A DNA stretch of 64,000 nt. Source: Datnioides undecimradiatus. Taxonomy: Eukaryota; Chordata; Actinopteri; Lobotiformes; Datnioididae. The translations under genes were made by a program, and so were the position numbers. Under the pieces are notes generated by a model. The model ran no database searches. It was given only the letters and a program-made list of their open reading frames with translations, and was not told the DNA's origin. Location: positions 784,001-848,000 of the forward strand of contig WARS01000063.1 in assembly GCA_008933995.1 (NCBI GenBank), read 5' to 3'. This document shows positions 1-11,569 of the stretch, piece after piece. The stretch's first letter is position 1; each line of letters opens with the position of its first letter.

Positions 1-67
1 TCTCCACAGAGGTCTCCTCCTCTCCAAAACAAACAGAGCCGCTGATTCAAACCCAGAGAAACACTGA

Positions 68-349
68 ATAAAGCAGTTCCACCTTAAAAACCACTGTTTC
101 TCCCACGCTGTCGGCCGCACACGGGACGTCCTGGAGGGGCGGCGAGCCGAGCTGCTGCTAACGTTTGCTCAGCTTGTTTCTCTGATAACTTCAGATCCAG
201 ACGTCCGACGACTGAAATCCTTCATCTGCTTCAGATACAGAGTTAAAAACAAGCAGCGGCTGAAAAGAGGAGCACAGAAATGTGTCTTACAGCTGATCCA
301 GAGTCAGTTTATCAAGCTGCTGACACACAGAAATGTGTCTTACAGCTGA
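68..349 (+). pseudogene. Possible captured exon: open frame shared by both copies of the inverted repeat
   Basis: After a TGA at 65-67, an open frame of 93 codons without an ATG runs to a TGA at 347-349. Its middle reads AELLLTFAQLVSLITSDPDV and continues through a basic stretch (RYRVKNKQRLKR) into QKCVLQLIQSQFIKL, where the 53-bp tandem units begin. The same frame is open in the inverted copy on the minus strand between 53338 and 53009, there with an upstream ATG. The amino-acid mix looks protein-like and the codons are not low-complexity. No family was recognised. It could be an exon fragment carried by a mobile element, or an ordinary repeat that happens to be open. Identity between young copies does not by itself prove selection on protein. 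Confidence 0.3.
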
Positions 350-431
350 TCCAGAGTCAGTTTATCAAGCTGCTGACACACAGAAATGTGTCTTACAGCT
401 GATCCAGAGTCAGTTTATCAAGCTGCTGACA
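132..431 (+). repeat. Young dispersed repeat with three 53-bp tandem units (copy A of an inverted pair)
   Basis: Positions 273-431 hold three consecutive 53-bp units, each starting CACAGAAATGTGTC and ending AAGCTGCTGACA, at 273, 326 and 379. The unique part (about 132-272) plus the array reappears in reverse complement at 52998-53273. The unique part reads as identical between copies apart from a 3-nt indel near its outer edge, which implies recent duplication, transposition or gene conversion. An ATG-less open frame runs 68-349 through the block (see 68-349). The family was not recognised. Confidence 0.85.
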
Positions 432-955
432 AACAAACACAACACTGACACTAAGTTTAAAAATGTCTGATATTTCCATTTTTCTGTTTTGTGTCTTGTC
501 TTTAGTTGTATGATGAAGTAAATGCTTCAATATGCACACCACAGCGACTAAAAAGAAGATACTCATATTTAGAAACTCAGGGTGTAATAAACAGTTTTTA
601 ATCCTCAATTATCATAAATCGATAAATGTCTGTTTCTCTGTAAAGGGAAAAACTCTACAGAGATGTTTGAGTGCCTAAAGCTAGAGGAAGTCAAGCCTCG
701 TTGGGTTGATGAGTCTTGAAAAACAAGTAGTAGCAGCTTGAACTCCGACTGTTTTAGAGATATATCCGTGCAGTTTATAAGACATTACACTGAGCTTTAA
801 TGAAATTAAGAGTCTTACAAGAAACAGAGGTTTTGTTTTCTTGAGAAACTTTAGTCCCTGGCGTGCATCAGACTGTAAATATGTTGGATCCTACGATTCT
901 CAAAGAAACTCAATAGCTTCTTTGATTAGATTCTGCCTGCTCTGATGAAAGAAGA
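432..955. other. No feature recognised
   Basis: AT-rich sequence between the left-edge repeat and the LINE fragment. Open frames are short and lack exon-like splice flanks. No tandem repeat, terminal inverted repeat or RNA gene was seen. Confidence 0.5.
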
Positions 956-957
956 GT

Positions 958-1545
958 GAGTAATCGAGGTAGAAGCCTTGGTGTTAACCTGGGTCCAGAC
1001 CTAAATTTCAGCAGTCACCTTAAATCAATAAGAAAATCGGCCGCCCACCACCTTAAAATATCACATGGAGCGGAGACTTGAGGGCAAAACACGATCTAGA
1101 GAAAACATTTATGCGTTTTTTATCTCTTGCATCTCTTCGATTCAGCAATCAGGCGGCTTCAGATGATCCAAAGGCTCAGCATGTACCTCCAGTTCCCTGA
1201 TCACTACACTGGCGTCCATTTTCTCACCAAACCAAACAAATGAAATTCTATTAGTTGATCATAAATCACCGAAACTGGTTGAGGTCCAACACGTTTCCCG
1301 GATCTCCTGACCCGGTACGAACCTCGGAGACCTCTCAGGGCGGCTTGTTTTGGGTTCCCAGAGTCAAAACTACACATGGTGAAGCTGTCGAGACGTGGAG
1401 CAAACACTACATTAGTTTACTTCTGCTTTTATTTACTTATTTTCCTTTTTAAAATTGCTTTCTTGCCTTTAAAACACTCTGGGCTGCCTTTGGGTGTGAA
1501 ATATGCGACATAAATGAATTTGCCTGGTCTCCTGGCAAAGTCTAG
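958..1545 (+). mobile_element. Decayed LINE 3' end (CR1/L2-like reverse transcriptase C-terminus)
   Basis: Near 978-1065 one frame reads LGVNLGPDLNFSSHLKSI followed by RKSAAHHLKNIS. This resembles the segment after the catalytic core of fish L2/CR1-type reverse transcriptases (NLGV..D.DL.F..H...). Around 1310-1385 another frame reads LFWVPRVKTTHGEA, like the conserved VPR.(K/R)TKTHGEAAF block near the C-terminus of the same ORF. The part between is frameshifted and carries stops. The end (about 1480-1530) resembles the 3' UTR tails of such elements (GGGTGTGAAATATGCGAC, ATAAATGAATTTG). It is a 5'-truncated, non-functional insertion. Clade assignment is from memory. Confidence 0.7.
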
Positions 1546-1628
1546 ATACCTTTGATGACATCACCAGGGTATAAAACAGGTGTAGCTTCAAATTCATGAT
1601 TACATTAATATGTTTTTGTCTGTATTAT

Positions 1629-1725
1629 CCAATGATCCAGTCTGGATCCACTGCTATATAAGTGCATGGACAACCGTCTTGTGAATAATAACAGGACTCT
1701 GTGCTAATACGGGTCGATAGTCAGG
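1629..1725 (+). promoter_or_regulatory. CCAAT box, TATA box and splice donor in promoter-like spacing
   Basis: CCAAT at 1629-1633, TATATAAG at 1655-1662 and a strong splice donor CAG|GTAAGT with GT at 1725-1726 lie in the order expected of a small first exon: a start site would fall near 1685-1695 and leave a short non-coding exon of some 35 nt. The cluster sits just downstream of a LINE remnant and could instead belong to a transposable element or be chance. No coding sequence follows that I can recognise. Confidence 0.3.
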
Positions 1726-1814
1726 TAAGTTTTGTTGTCACGGCAACAAAAACAACAGTTTCTGACAGTTTGGTGAAGGTCAAGAAAACAAAACGGGCAT
1801 TATAATTAAATTAT

Positions 1815-2170
1815 ATTAGGTTCACAACTTTAGCTATGACGGTTGCGAAGGCGGGTAGAGGTGGGTAGGCTAACAGCTGAGTTTTGGACTTGCTGGAGTT
1901 TGTTCTCAGAGGTAAACCAGAGGGAAGGGTGGTGCAGTAGTCAAGTCCGGAGGTGATGAGGACAGCAGTAAAGTATTCCAAGGTTGGAGGCATGGGTGGA
2001 GTGCGAGATGATGGATCCATCAACGTTGAGTGAGAAAACCTGGGTGAGGCACTTTAGGGCGTTTGGGCGAATGAGGGGTATTTTGGATATTCCGCAGTTC
2101 AGTTTGGAAAATTTTGGTGCATCCATGATTTAATGTCAGTAAGGGTGGATGTGATGGTTTTGGTTGTACA
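1815..2170 (+). repeat. Old interspersed repeat fragment (common teleost type)
   Basis: The stretch including GCAGTAGTCAAGTCCGGAGG and TTCAGTTTGGAAAATTTTGG, followed by a Met/His-like ATCCATGATTTAATGTC, resembles by eye a widespread fish interspersed element. The fragment at 38195-38420 resembles an upstream part of the same kind of element. Heavily decayed; family name not assigned. A 70-codon minus-strand ORF inside it is probably a by-product. Confidence 0.5.
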
Positions 2171-2171
2171 A

Positions 2172-4660
2172 CATCATCTGACTTGCCCCCGATTTGGTGC
2201 CAAAAAGGAACTCAATGGGCAACAGGATGCATCTACTCTCTAGAGAAGATAAAGAGATGAATTGGCGCAGTACCGTCATGCAACGCTGGCCTTTGGCGAG
2301 TTCGCTGCTCTGAACTTGAAGGCGTTAATTCGCGACGAGACGTGGCTTCACAGAAGACAAACAACTCATCAACAGCCAGTCCGACTTTAAACCCAAGGAA
2401 CAAGACGTCTCGGTCCCACAGTGTTCGGCTGACAAGTGATTTCTGGGAAGTACAATGCAGCGGCGCCGCAGCAAAGACAGAGATAAATTAAGCAAAAAGC
2501 TCTGTAATTACAGGATAATTATACATTACATTAAATCTTACAGTCTGTCCTGCTGGTTTGGTATTCATGCAGCCACTACAGCTCTTTTGACAAACGGGGG
2601 GAGTCACATGATAATCCCAAACACATGTATTTTTAAGCTTTTAAGCCATAAATAAATGGGATCTTGTATCATTCATGGAGCTTCCCGGCTTCTCGGTTTG
2701 ATAGTGACGAGAGAAAACAGATCCCGGTAGGAAAAAGGTTTTTATCGAGCCTGTTGATTTCATTCATCATGGAGATGAATAAGAGAGATGGAGGTGAAAT
2801 ATTAGAGTGGACAAAGAGTCCAAATAAAGGCCAAGCTTGTCTTCACTTCCCGGCACATATCTCTATTTCCACCCATCTTTCTGGCTGTTTCGCCTTTGCT
2901 TCTCGTCTCCATCGCTTCCCTCCTCCCTCCTCCGCCTTCGTCTGTTGCTGTGCAAACTTTCCCGTCCATGCCAGGCTGAGATCTACTCGAGCCAACCATA
3001 ATAATGTTGTAGGACAGGACACACAGACACACACACTCTTGAGACAGAAGAGCATATAAATACTTCCACGTTACTGGAATAGTTAAGGAGAGAGAAATGG
3101 ATGGCTGAAGGCAGAGGACAGATGGGTTGAGGTGTTCCAGAGGGCAAAGTGTCGACGGATGAAAGGAAAATGAAAGAAAAACAGAGTCAAAGCGAGTAAA
3201 GACTTTTTTTAAAAATGTCTTTTCATTCTTTCATGATCAACCTTGATTAAAACAATCAAATATTCAATAACTTCATGTATTGTGACTTTTTAAAATGCAT
3301 TCTTGTGCTCAAACGGGCTATTTTATGGCCTTTAAAAGACGGCAGTTGCTTTGATTTGGAGTTAGAAAGCATAAAGCCAGGTTTCTGAATTGCTCTGCAC
3401 GGCCGGGAGTATGTTGTTTTGAATAAAACTGCAATTCAAGTTTTAATATTTAGTGAAAATACCTGCAGATGCTTCTTTTCTTGCATCATGTTGTATTGTC
3501 AGTGCATAGTATTAAATATATTTGAATATTGACCTGTGACTCCTTAAACTGCAATTGTACTTTGTGCCTCAGGGATGTTCAAACATCTGTCTATCTAAAG
3601 AAACTCCAGATACTGTAATTAGCACAAAAACAAAAGGCCAGAAAAAGATGGAGGGGTTAAAAGACGAAGGAAGTAAAGGAAAACCAAACCGTTAACTCAC
3701 TCTACTAATGCACAGATGGATCGGTTTGGGATGGAGGCAGGAAGTGAAGAATAAAAGATGGACTGGTTGAGAACGAGGAGGCAAAATGTTAAATGAGACC
3801 ACCTTAGGATAAAGTACAACATCTGCTCTTTTAGGAAATCTCCAAACATGATATCTGTTATGTTGAAGGGGAAGAACCTTCCTATGTTCTTCTGGAACAA
3901 CAGGGGAAGTGAGGTGATGGTGTAGAACCACAGGGGGAGGACGTTAGGGTGGACCGGTGAGGCGGGAGACCGCTGTTTACTTCCTGTTTCCAACCATTTG
4001 CAACTGTTCCTGAAGTTGTCACTGAACATATGACGATCTGATCTTAAGAAAGACTTGTTTTATCTCAAACTTCAACGTTTCGTTCGCCTTAACCAAGTCT
4101 TTTTTGGGCCTAAAGCCGAACGAGCCCTCAACACAACGGTGTCACACTAAAAAACAGTTGAGTCGTGGACATTAAACGAACTCTGGTCGTTGTTTAAGTC
4201 AAAAACACTTACATTTGTGGTCCTGGGAACAAATGCAGAAGACATAGTTTATCATTTTATTGTAAGAACTTGACAGAAGTGTCATTTATATGATTGCCCG
4301 CTATGTGTCCACCATTATAAAATCTATAAAACGTCTTTGTTTCATCAATTTCAGCCAACGAGCAAAGGTTGAGTTCTGTTCTGCAGGTTTATTTCTGATT
4401 TTCAGAAAGACAAACCTGTTTGATCGTACGCAGTCCTGCTAATATATAAACTCAGAAAATGACGTCAGTGTTTTATATCATTATCGAATTACACTCAAAA
4501 GCCCCCCCGTCGGGCCCCCCACGCTGTGGCTGATTCAGTACTTTGCCATGTTGTTAATTCGTTTGGAAAAGACGGGATAAGAATCAAAGCTGCGATCTCA
4601 AAGACGTTTCACAAACTCTTGCAACTTTATCTGCCACCTTGCTGCCAACGCATAACTCGC
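2172..4660. other. No gene recognised; unique-looking sequence
   Basis: The longest open frame is 131 codons at 2664-3059 (+), with overlapping minus-strand frames over a pyrimidine-rich stretch at 2860-2945. No conserved domain, signal peptide or bounded exon was seen. A stretch of C runs lies at 4501-4521. Confidence 0.5.
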
Positions 4661-4841
4661 ACTCAGAGTGTGTGTGTGTGTGTTCACAGAGGAGGTCAAA
4701 CAGTAGGGGAGCCTTTTATATCAAAGTCTAAGAGCCCAGGCTGGCTCAGCTAGGCACAATCACTCCCGTATGACCCTGTGCTCAAATCGTTCCAGTATGA
4801 TCATAACAATGTCGAGTACAGGCGAGCACAATGTTCCATAA

Positions 4842-4845
4842 GTGT

Positions 4846-4885
<40 letters not shown>

Positions 4886-5013
4886 ATCCACATATCTGAC
4901 TGTCTGCAGACATACGTGCCTCCATGCCTCTAAGGTTGTAATTGCGTGTGGATGTGCGTTTGTGGAAATGCGCATGCATGCTAGCATCGTTCCATTTATC
5001 AGCACGAGCGTGT

Positions 5014-5045
<32 letters not shown>

Positions 5046-5198
5046 ATCCAAAATTAACAACCCCGCTGTTTCCGAGGTCGAAGCGCACAAAAAAGAAGTC
5101 AGGATTATGGAAATTTCAGAGGCCGGAATTCCTCGGTTTGCTTCCAAACATCATTCACTCTTAGCGAGGTCAAGTCCATAAAACACACACACGTATGT

Positions 5199-5229
<31 letters not shown>
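4842..5229. repeat. Microsatellite cluster: two (TG)n tracts and one (CA)n tract
   Basis: Interrupted (TG)n at 4842-4884, (TG)n at 5016-5044 and (CA)n at 5200-5229. Reading through them gives spurious Cys-Val and His-Thr frames of 71 to 121 codons on both strands. A shorter (TG)7 lies at 4669-4682. Confidence 0.95.
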
Positions 5230-5234
<5 letters not shown>

Positions 5235-5360
5235 AGACAAAAGGGTAGTCAGTGTATCGCTGGTGAACCGTGTCAGTATAAATCTGATAGTCCCAACATA
5301 ATACGACGACGGCCACAAAAATGTCAACAGTCTACTTAACCCCCTGGAACGGATGTGAGG

Positions 5361-5457
5361 GGGAACAGCAGAGAGAGAGGGAGAGAAAAAGGAAAACTGA
5401 GCGACGGGTAAACTGAGAGAGCGAGAGAGCGAGGGGGAGAGAGAGAGAGAGAGAGAA
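5361..5457 (+). repeat. Purine (GA)-rich tract
   Basis: Imperfect GA-rich low-complexity sequence that ends in a pure (GA)n run at about 5438-5456. One strand is almost entirely purine. Confidence 0.9.
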
Positions 5458-5459
5458 TG

Positions 5460-7560
5460 GCTGCAAGGTGGCCAAAGCTAACTCAGCTGCAGCTAATGTG
5501 AGAGAGAACACAGTAAAATAAGGTCATATTAGCATGAATGGGCCACAACATCCATGGTCACCATCTGGTTTGTAGGTCACTTCTGAATCGTGCATGTTGT
5601 CATCACATCATTAGGTGAAGCATCTCCTGAGTAGAGGCCACTTAAGTCTGAAAACACATGAAGATTGCCGGTAGAAGCTATTGCCTTGCCCTGTTAGCTA
5701 AACGAACACATTCCTCAACTGTAATCCATGTTCTGGATTCTCTGCAAACCTTCAGTCGACCATCGAGCAACCATTTAATGAGATACGGGGGCAGAAAGTG
5801 GTTGGTTGCTCACTTTGGGTTGGGAACAACGTAAAGTACCTTGAGGTGTCCATGAGTGAGGGTCATAGCCTCTACAGTCATGGAGGAACCGCGCTGGACT
5901 ATCATGGCGATCTCGGTTGATCTACTCTCAAACCTACAAATGTGTCGTGGACCAGTGTGATTGATCAAAGCCTTGTCTCTGGAGGCTCTGTTGGTCAGAA
6001 GGATAATAAACTGTATTAATAATCTGTGTGTTTCCCTGTCAGATGCTCTCCTGGAGCTTCTGGTCTTGACTGAGTTTTGTGGGGCTGTGGGGTGAACTGT
6101 TTCGAGGTTGTGGTGAAACCAAAACACACACTTCAACATGCTTAAACTGCAACGACAGATAATAAAATTGACTAAAATGTGACTAAACCTTTAGCAGACT
6201 CCAAAATGGACTGAACTCATATAATGCCTTGCTAGTCTTCTGACCACTCAGAGTCAATGGGTCGACCTGCTCCTGCACTGCAACAAAGCCGCCGTACAGG
6301 AAGGCCTGGAAACAAGGATCCACATCAAAGTGATACTGCTGCTTCATCACACTGAAAGAAGTCCATTGAGATGGTGCAACCACATTTAAAGGCAGGGCCA
6401 ACCAGAACGATTGGGGGTCTATGCATCCCATCCAGGAACATCATGGGACACCCAGCTAATGCTGGATGAACAAGCTTGGGAGATAAGGCTGGTCTCCGCC
6501 AGGATGACCCGGACCCAGGTATGGTTCAAGAAGGGATGGACGGCTGCACTGAAAGTGTTGTTTCCTTCAGTGTTAAGTTTCATTTTGGAGCCATTGGTTC
6601 GACTTGAAGCTGTCATCACGAACGAGATTCCACAGTCGTGCCAAAAAAAGACCAAACCCCATCATTTGTTTTAATGAGACCACGGTGGAGGTCGCAACGC
6701 CAAAAACAGTCAAACCTGGCTTAAAGTTTTGCCGCAATGCAACATAATCCAACAAAACCCTGCACGGACCAATCAAATACACACAAGGGAGCATTTTGGT
6801 CAATGACTTTGCAACATGAACAGGTACTTTGACCGATTTCCTGATGATTGGCACCCTGATAAATTGATAAGTTGACTTAAAATGGCCCCAGTCAGTGTTT
6901 TACCATTAAATCTGAAGTATTTGCACTGCTGCATCAATGTGCACGTTGTACTTTACATAGTGTTGGCTAGTTTTGTCTACAGCAATGCAGATCATCACAT
7001 AAGTCATTTGTAGAAAACCAGTAAACCTGTTTTCAGCTTCAGGATGATGCGTTTCCTAGCTGACTGGAGGACAGGAAAGAAATTGTCTTTTGAGCCATAC
7101 ATAACCACAGATGTCAGCTAAATAAAGTGCCATAGAAGTAAAGTTACATAAATAACCAAAGGAAGTACTTATATTCAAACCAGTTAAACCAGATCTGAGC
7201 TTGCAACACTATTTTTGGTCTAAATACCAAAGTTACTGGCTTTCAACCGTCTGTCCAAACCTTTTCCTTTTGCTTCCATCGCCACCCTTTGACCTGAAAC
7301 TCAACTCTTCAGCTCCGCTCCAGCAATAACTTCTCACCCTGAACCCCCCCCACCACCACCACCAGCAGCCCCCGCCATCCCGCCTAACCCTCGGTCCTGC
7401 TCCGTCCTGTCCCGTAAACCAAACCCTGCCTCCTGCCCTCCTAACATTAAACTCACCTCTTTCCCTCTCGCCAACCCCGAATTTCTCACCCTACCCCCCC
7501 CCAACCCACCCCTCCCGCCAGCTGTAACCCTAAACTTACCTTTAAACATTGTTAGCCCCC
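5460..7560. other. No gene recognised; C-rich block at the right end
   Basis: Several minus-strand frames of 78 to 109 codons lie in 5810-6854. They show no motif or bounded splice pattern that I recognise, and they overlap plus-strand frames. From 7325 to 7560 the plus strand is C-rich with poly-C runs (7345, 7492), which produces a Gly-rich 130-codon minus-strand frame starting in the next TG tract. Confidence 0.5.
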
Positions 7561-7569
7561 CTCTCGCTC

Positions 7570-7601
<32 letters not shown>

Positions 7602-7681
7602 CCTCGGCCCAGTGGCCTGACCTTGCCTCCTCTCCATTTTAACTCTCCCATAACTTCACACAGAGCTGAACTTGTGCCCTG

Positions 7682-7717
<36 letters not shown>

Positions 7718-7949
7718 TGTGCACACACTTCCGATCTGCTCCTCGATGTTTGTGTGTGTGTGTGTGTGTGAGTAAATTGATCCATCTTCATAAAACCCGT
7801 CTCATAGAGGAGCTGTTACACAACACGTTACCTAAGAATACGGACGAAGGCTGCGTCTGAAATCAATCACGCCACCTCGCCATGCAGGGAAATATGTGGA
7901 AAACAGTGAGTCAGTTGGAAACCTCCCCACACACACACACACACACACA
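7570..7949. repeat. Microsatellite cluster: (CA)n, (CA)n, (TG)n, (CA)n
   Basis: (CA)n at 7570-7598 and 7683-7715, (TG)n at 7750-7770 and (CA)n at 7928-7949. The neighbouring CA and TG tracts are mutually complementary. Confidence 0.95.
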
Positions 7950-9390
7950 AAGCAACGTTCACACCGTGTGCAGGACGTGTCCTCGCTGCCCCGTGAAGTC
8001 ACGCATGAGTCGCCTGCTGCACCGAAAATCCCGCTTCCCTTGATTTGACGCAGCTACGATTCAAAATCCTTCAAAATTCAAATTCCTTAAACTATTTTCT
8101 TCAAAAACAGGTTTATAACAGACACCTTACTGCTAATTATCACTGTTCATGTGATGAATTGATCAACTTGCTCTTTGGGCGCTGCAGGTTTCAGCGACCA
8201 AGTCTCAATTGCAACTGGACGCCGGGTCAAGAGCCTTTGTTGTCAGGTTAGCATCTTTTTAAAGTATGCTAAGGTGCTATGAAGAGCTTTGTGGAACTAA
8301 AAGTCAGTTTTAAACTTATTTTAACTCATGTCAGTCACTTAACTTTCACTAGGTTGACTTATTTTATCTGTTGTACGTTAATTAACTTTCAAAATTTACT
8401 TACATTAATGTGGGTAAGTACCTTCCGTAACAGACTTGACTGACAAGACATTCGTACGAAACACACCCAAACCCGAGCTGTGATCGTTCTCTAACCCTAA
8501 ACATGAAGCTTTAGCTCTTAAACTTAGCACAATGAGATTGTTTGAGACTGTTTCAAGGTACAACATCATGTCCTCCACCAAAGGTTTAACCTGCATGTTA
8601 AATAAAGACGCTAACGGTTTATCCAGTGCGCTGACAGTTGACGACTGAGCATCGGGATTCATTTATCCTTGTTTAAAGGGTTTCAGCAGCTTACGGTAGT
8701 CTTTTCTGAATATCACTGCACACTGAGCTGCATCGTGCATCAAATGCACCAAACGTGTGTGTGTTAATCTCATTCGCCTCGACCAACATGACTCTACACC
8801 AACAAATTCACTTCTGTCTCCGGAGGATGTCGGCACCAAAACGTCCAGATTTGACGGTCAGTGCGTTCGCTCCTGTTAGGATTCATTTTATTTCAAGCGC
8901 TCGAGTCCGTTCATTCATAAATATGCACTTTTTTTTATGTCTTTTCCTGGATGCAAACAGATAAAAATCATAGAAAATGAAACAAAACCAGTGCAGTCAG
9001 CGGTTAAATCACTTCATCTGTCTGCGAATCATGACACCGCCGTCGCCGCTCGCCTTCCTCTACTCTTCTGCTCGTCCTCTGCATCGTTTTTCTATCTCCA
9101 ACATGAGGAAAAGATGCTTTTCTTGGCTCGCGCACGAACATCAGCTCAGTTTCATTGTGATTTTTGTTTCCCCCCGCACCCGCCTCCCTCTTTCTCTTTC
9201 TCTTTCCCTCTCCTCTTCTTCTCCTGTGGTCACTGGAAGGTCATACGCTCGTGAAACATCCGTTGGGTTTCTCTCCCAATTCACAACCATCCGCTCTCCA
9301 ATATATTCTCACATTCTCTGCAGTTATCACATTCTCAGATGTTAGTCGAGAGGGCAAGAGGTCTTATGGATTCGGAGAACGCCGAAGTGT
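7950..9390. other. No gene recognised; polypyrimidine patch
   Basis: Contains an 85-codon minus-strand frame (8405-8662) and overlapping plus-strand frames at 8937-9345 over a C/T-rich run at 9175-9228. None shows an identifiable domain. Confidence 0.45.
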
Positions 9391-9393
9391 CAT

Positions 9394-9791
9394 GCACACA
9401 CACACACATGCACACACACACACAAAGCGAGTGTCGGGCCAACCCTTGTTCTTCGGTTGACCCTTGCCTCCCTCATCTGCGCTCTCACCCCGTAACTTAA
9501 TGCTTATTTTCACGTCGCACGCACACACAGGTAGAAAAACACAAAACCTCTCCCGACCCACCAAAATAGATATCCAGGCTCACCTCGGCAGGTTCCCTCT
9601 CTCTCTTTCTCCCTCTGCACACACACTCGTGAACACACACACACACACACACACACACACTCAAACGGCCCCAGTGTGCGCTGACCTAGGAGTAACTCAG
9701 TGAAGTCAGCCAATAAAACACAGAGGAATCGTCGGCACGTAACTTGACATTCTGGTGGTTTGTTTGGATAACCTCTCGCTGCGCGGAACCG

Positions 9792-9819
<28 letters not shown>
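9394..9819. repeat. Microsatellite cluster of three (CA)n tracts
   Basis: Interrupted (CA)n at 9394-9423, (CA)n at 9632-9661 and (CA)n at 9792-9819. The 154-codon minus-strand frame across them is Cys-Val-rich read-through. Confidence 0.95.
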
Positions 9820-9824
<5 letters not shown>

Positions 9825-9827
<3 letters not shown>

Positions 9828-11190
9828 TCGCACTACAGCACAGTATTTTACATTTACGACTCTCCAGATCCTGCGAGACCCCGCTGCCGCCGCCGCTCGG
9901 CCCCCCGCGTTGCCCTCTCGTCCACCCCGCCACACACACATATTTAGTCTACCAACCCTCTGTTTTCCCAGCAATTATCCCCAAACTAAACAATTACCCA
10001 AACCCGGTAACTATAGACCTGAGATATTGTGCAAGACCTACTTCTTTTTTAAAGTGGCGTCGCTCTGAGAATGGCAGCCTCGGTCAGGTTATGAAATATC
10101 TCAACAACTACAGGGTTTTTAAACAGACGGTCAGTGCGTGGCCCCCAGAGGATGGACTATAATTAGCTTAATTACAACAGATCAGGTTTTAAGTTACTCG
10201 TTTGACACGTCAGGTCATGCACAGACAGTTGGTAAAAAGGTATTTAGGACAAAGATGGAGGCCTCCCTCACTTTTATGCATAATTAAAAGCTTAAAATCT
10301 TAATTTGCTCTTTAATTTTACTTAAGAAATGTCTTAAATTCAACAGAGCAGTCAGCCGTCGGTGGGTGCAGCACAGATATCAGCACAAACCTCCAGACAC
10401 CGCTCCAGATATATGTCCTAATACACTTCGGATTGGATGTTTTTCTGCTTTTGTGGTGCAACTCAATCAGATTTTGCATCTTTCTGTGCATCTTTTAGCC
10501 GATATCTGCGTTTTAATGTGTTATTCAGTGGCATTATTCTGGATTTCATACGATTAAACGTTATAGTTAAACAAATGGGGTTAGAAATCATGCAGAGGGT
10601 TGTTGCATACTAACAAAAAAATGCAAATTTGATGTCTCTGACACCTGGAAGACCAAGATTATTGGTGACATTAGCATGCTTTAATGCTAACATGGTTGTA
10701 ACCTAGAGGTCTGTAGTGTTATAACATAAATCTGAGCTCATTAGAAGATGTTTAACATTTTGCAACATGAATATTTTTGTATATTTTTGCAAATTTGACC
10801 TTTTTATGTAGTAAATTACTGTTTTTTTTAACAGTTCCTGTGTCCAGAAACATGAAGTGACCCAACTGCACACAGAGATATTCAGTCTGTAATGAGCAGC
10901 TTATTAGCATAATGTGCACGAGTATATTGCACTAACCAGAACAGCTGTGTTTTAATTAAGATTACAAGTTAGCATGTATATTACTTAAATATGTTTTATG
11001 ATTTGTTCCCAGTGTCTCTGCAAATCAAGTATGTTTCCCTAATTAACTGAAAAATGTGTTTTTTCTGAGTTAAAGTCTCATGTTTGGAGTTTTTCATTGT
11101 GTAAGTTTTGTTGCAGGATCAAAGCTGCATTTCACATAAATTCTTACCTGTAACGACTTTTTAAAGTATTTCTCCTTAATTATTGTGTTT
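9825..11190. other. No gene recognised; AT-rich from about 10.3 kb
   Basis: A short CpG-rich patch at 9870-9930 gives way to AT-rich sequence. 10860-11060 has several TAATTA-type and TTAATTAA-type motifs, as often seen in conserved non-coding elements, but conservation cannot be judged here. Confidence 0.4.
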
Positions 11191-11193
11191 ACG

Positions 11194-11315
11194 TGCGTGT
11201 GTGTGTGTGTGTGTGTTGGTTTCATTGCTCTAGTTTCCAGTTTATGTAACTTTAAAGGCTAAATTCTTATTTTTTGACGACATACGTGTGCACATATTGT
11301 GTGTGTGTGTGTGTG

Positions 11316-11355
<40 letters not shown>

Positions 11356-11566
11356 CCCCCTGCTGTGTGTTCCAGGTCTGTATTTATGAGTCTCTGGGCT
11401 CCCACTGAAAACCAAATCTTCTTTAACTTTTACCTCAACGTGACCCTCAGTGTAGTGTAGTGTGTGTGTGTGTATGTGTGTGTGTGTGAACATGGTGCCC
11501 ACAGTGTCATCATTACCTCACACTGACCTCTGTATATACGTGTGTGTGTGTGTGTGTGTGTGTGTG
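11194..11566. repeat. Microsatellite cluster of (TG)n tracts
   Basis: (TG)n at 11194-11216, a long interrupted (TG)n at 11299-11353, (TG)n with a TA interruption at 11461-11488 and (TG)n at 11540-11566, all in the same orientation. Short TG runs follow at 11640-11663. Confidence 0.95.
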
Positions 11567-11569
11567 AAG

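Noticed and set aside
1-20. TCTCCACAGAGGT at the left edge as a copy of the repeat at 48338-48400
   Set aside because: Only 13 bp match; too short to claim.
273-431. CRISPR-like array
   Set aside because: Units are contiguous 53-bp repeats without unique spacers, in a vertebrate genome.
4208-4245. 10-nt minus-strand micro-exon between a good acceptor and GTAAGTG
   Set aside because: Too short to judge, and such pairs are expected by chance in 64 kb.
9510-9974. 154-codon minus-strand ORF
   Set aside because: Cys-Val-rich read-through of (TG)n on the reverse strand.
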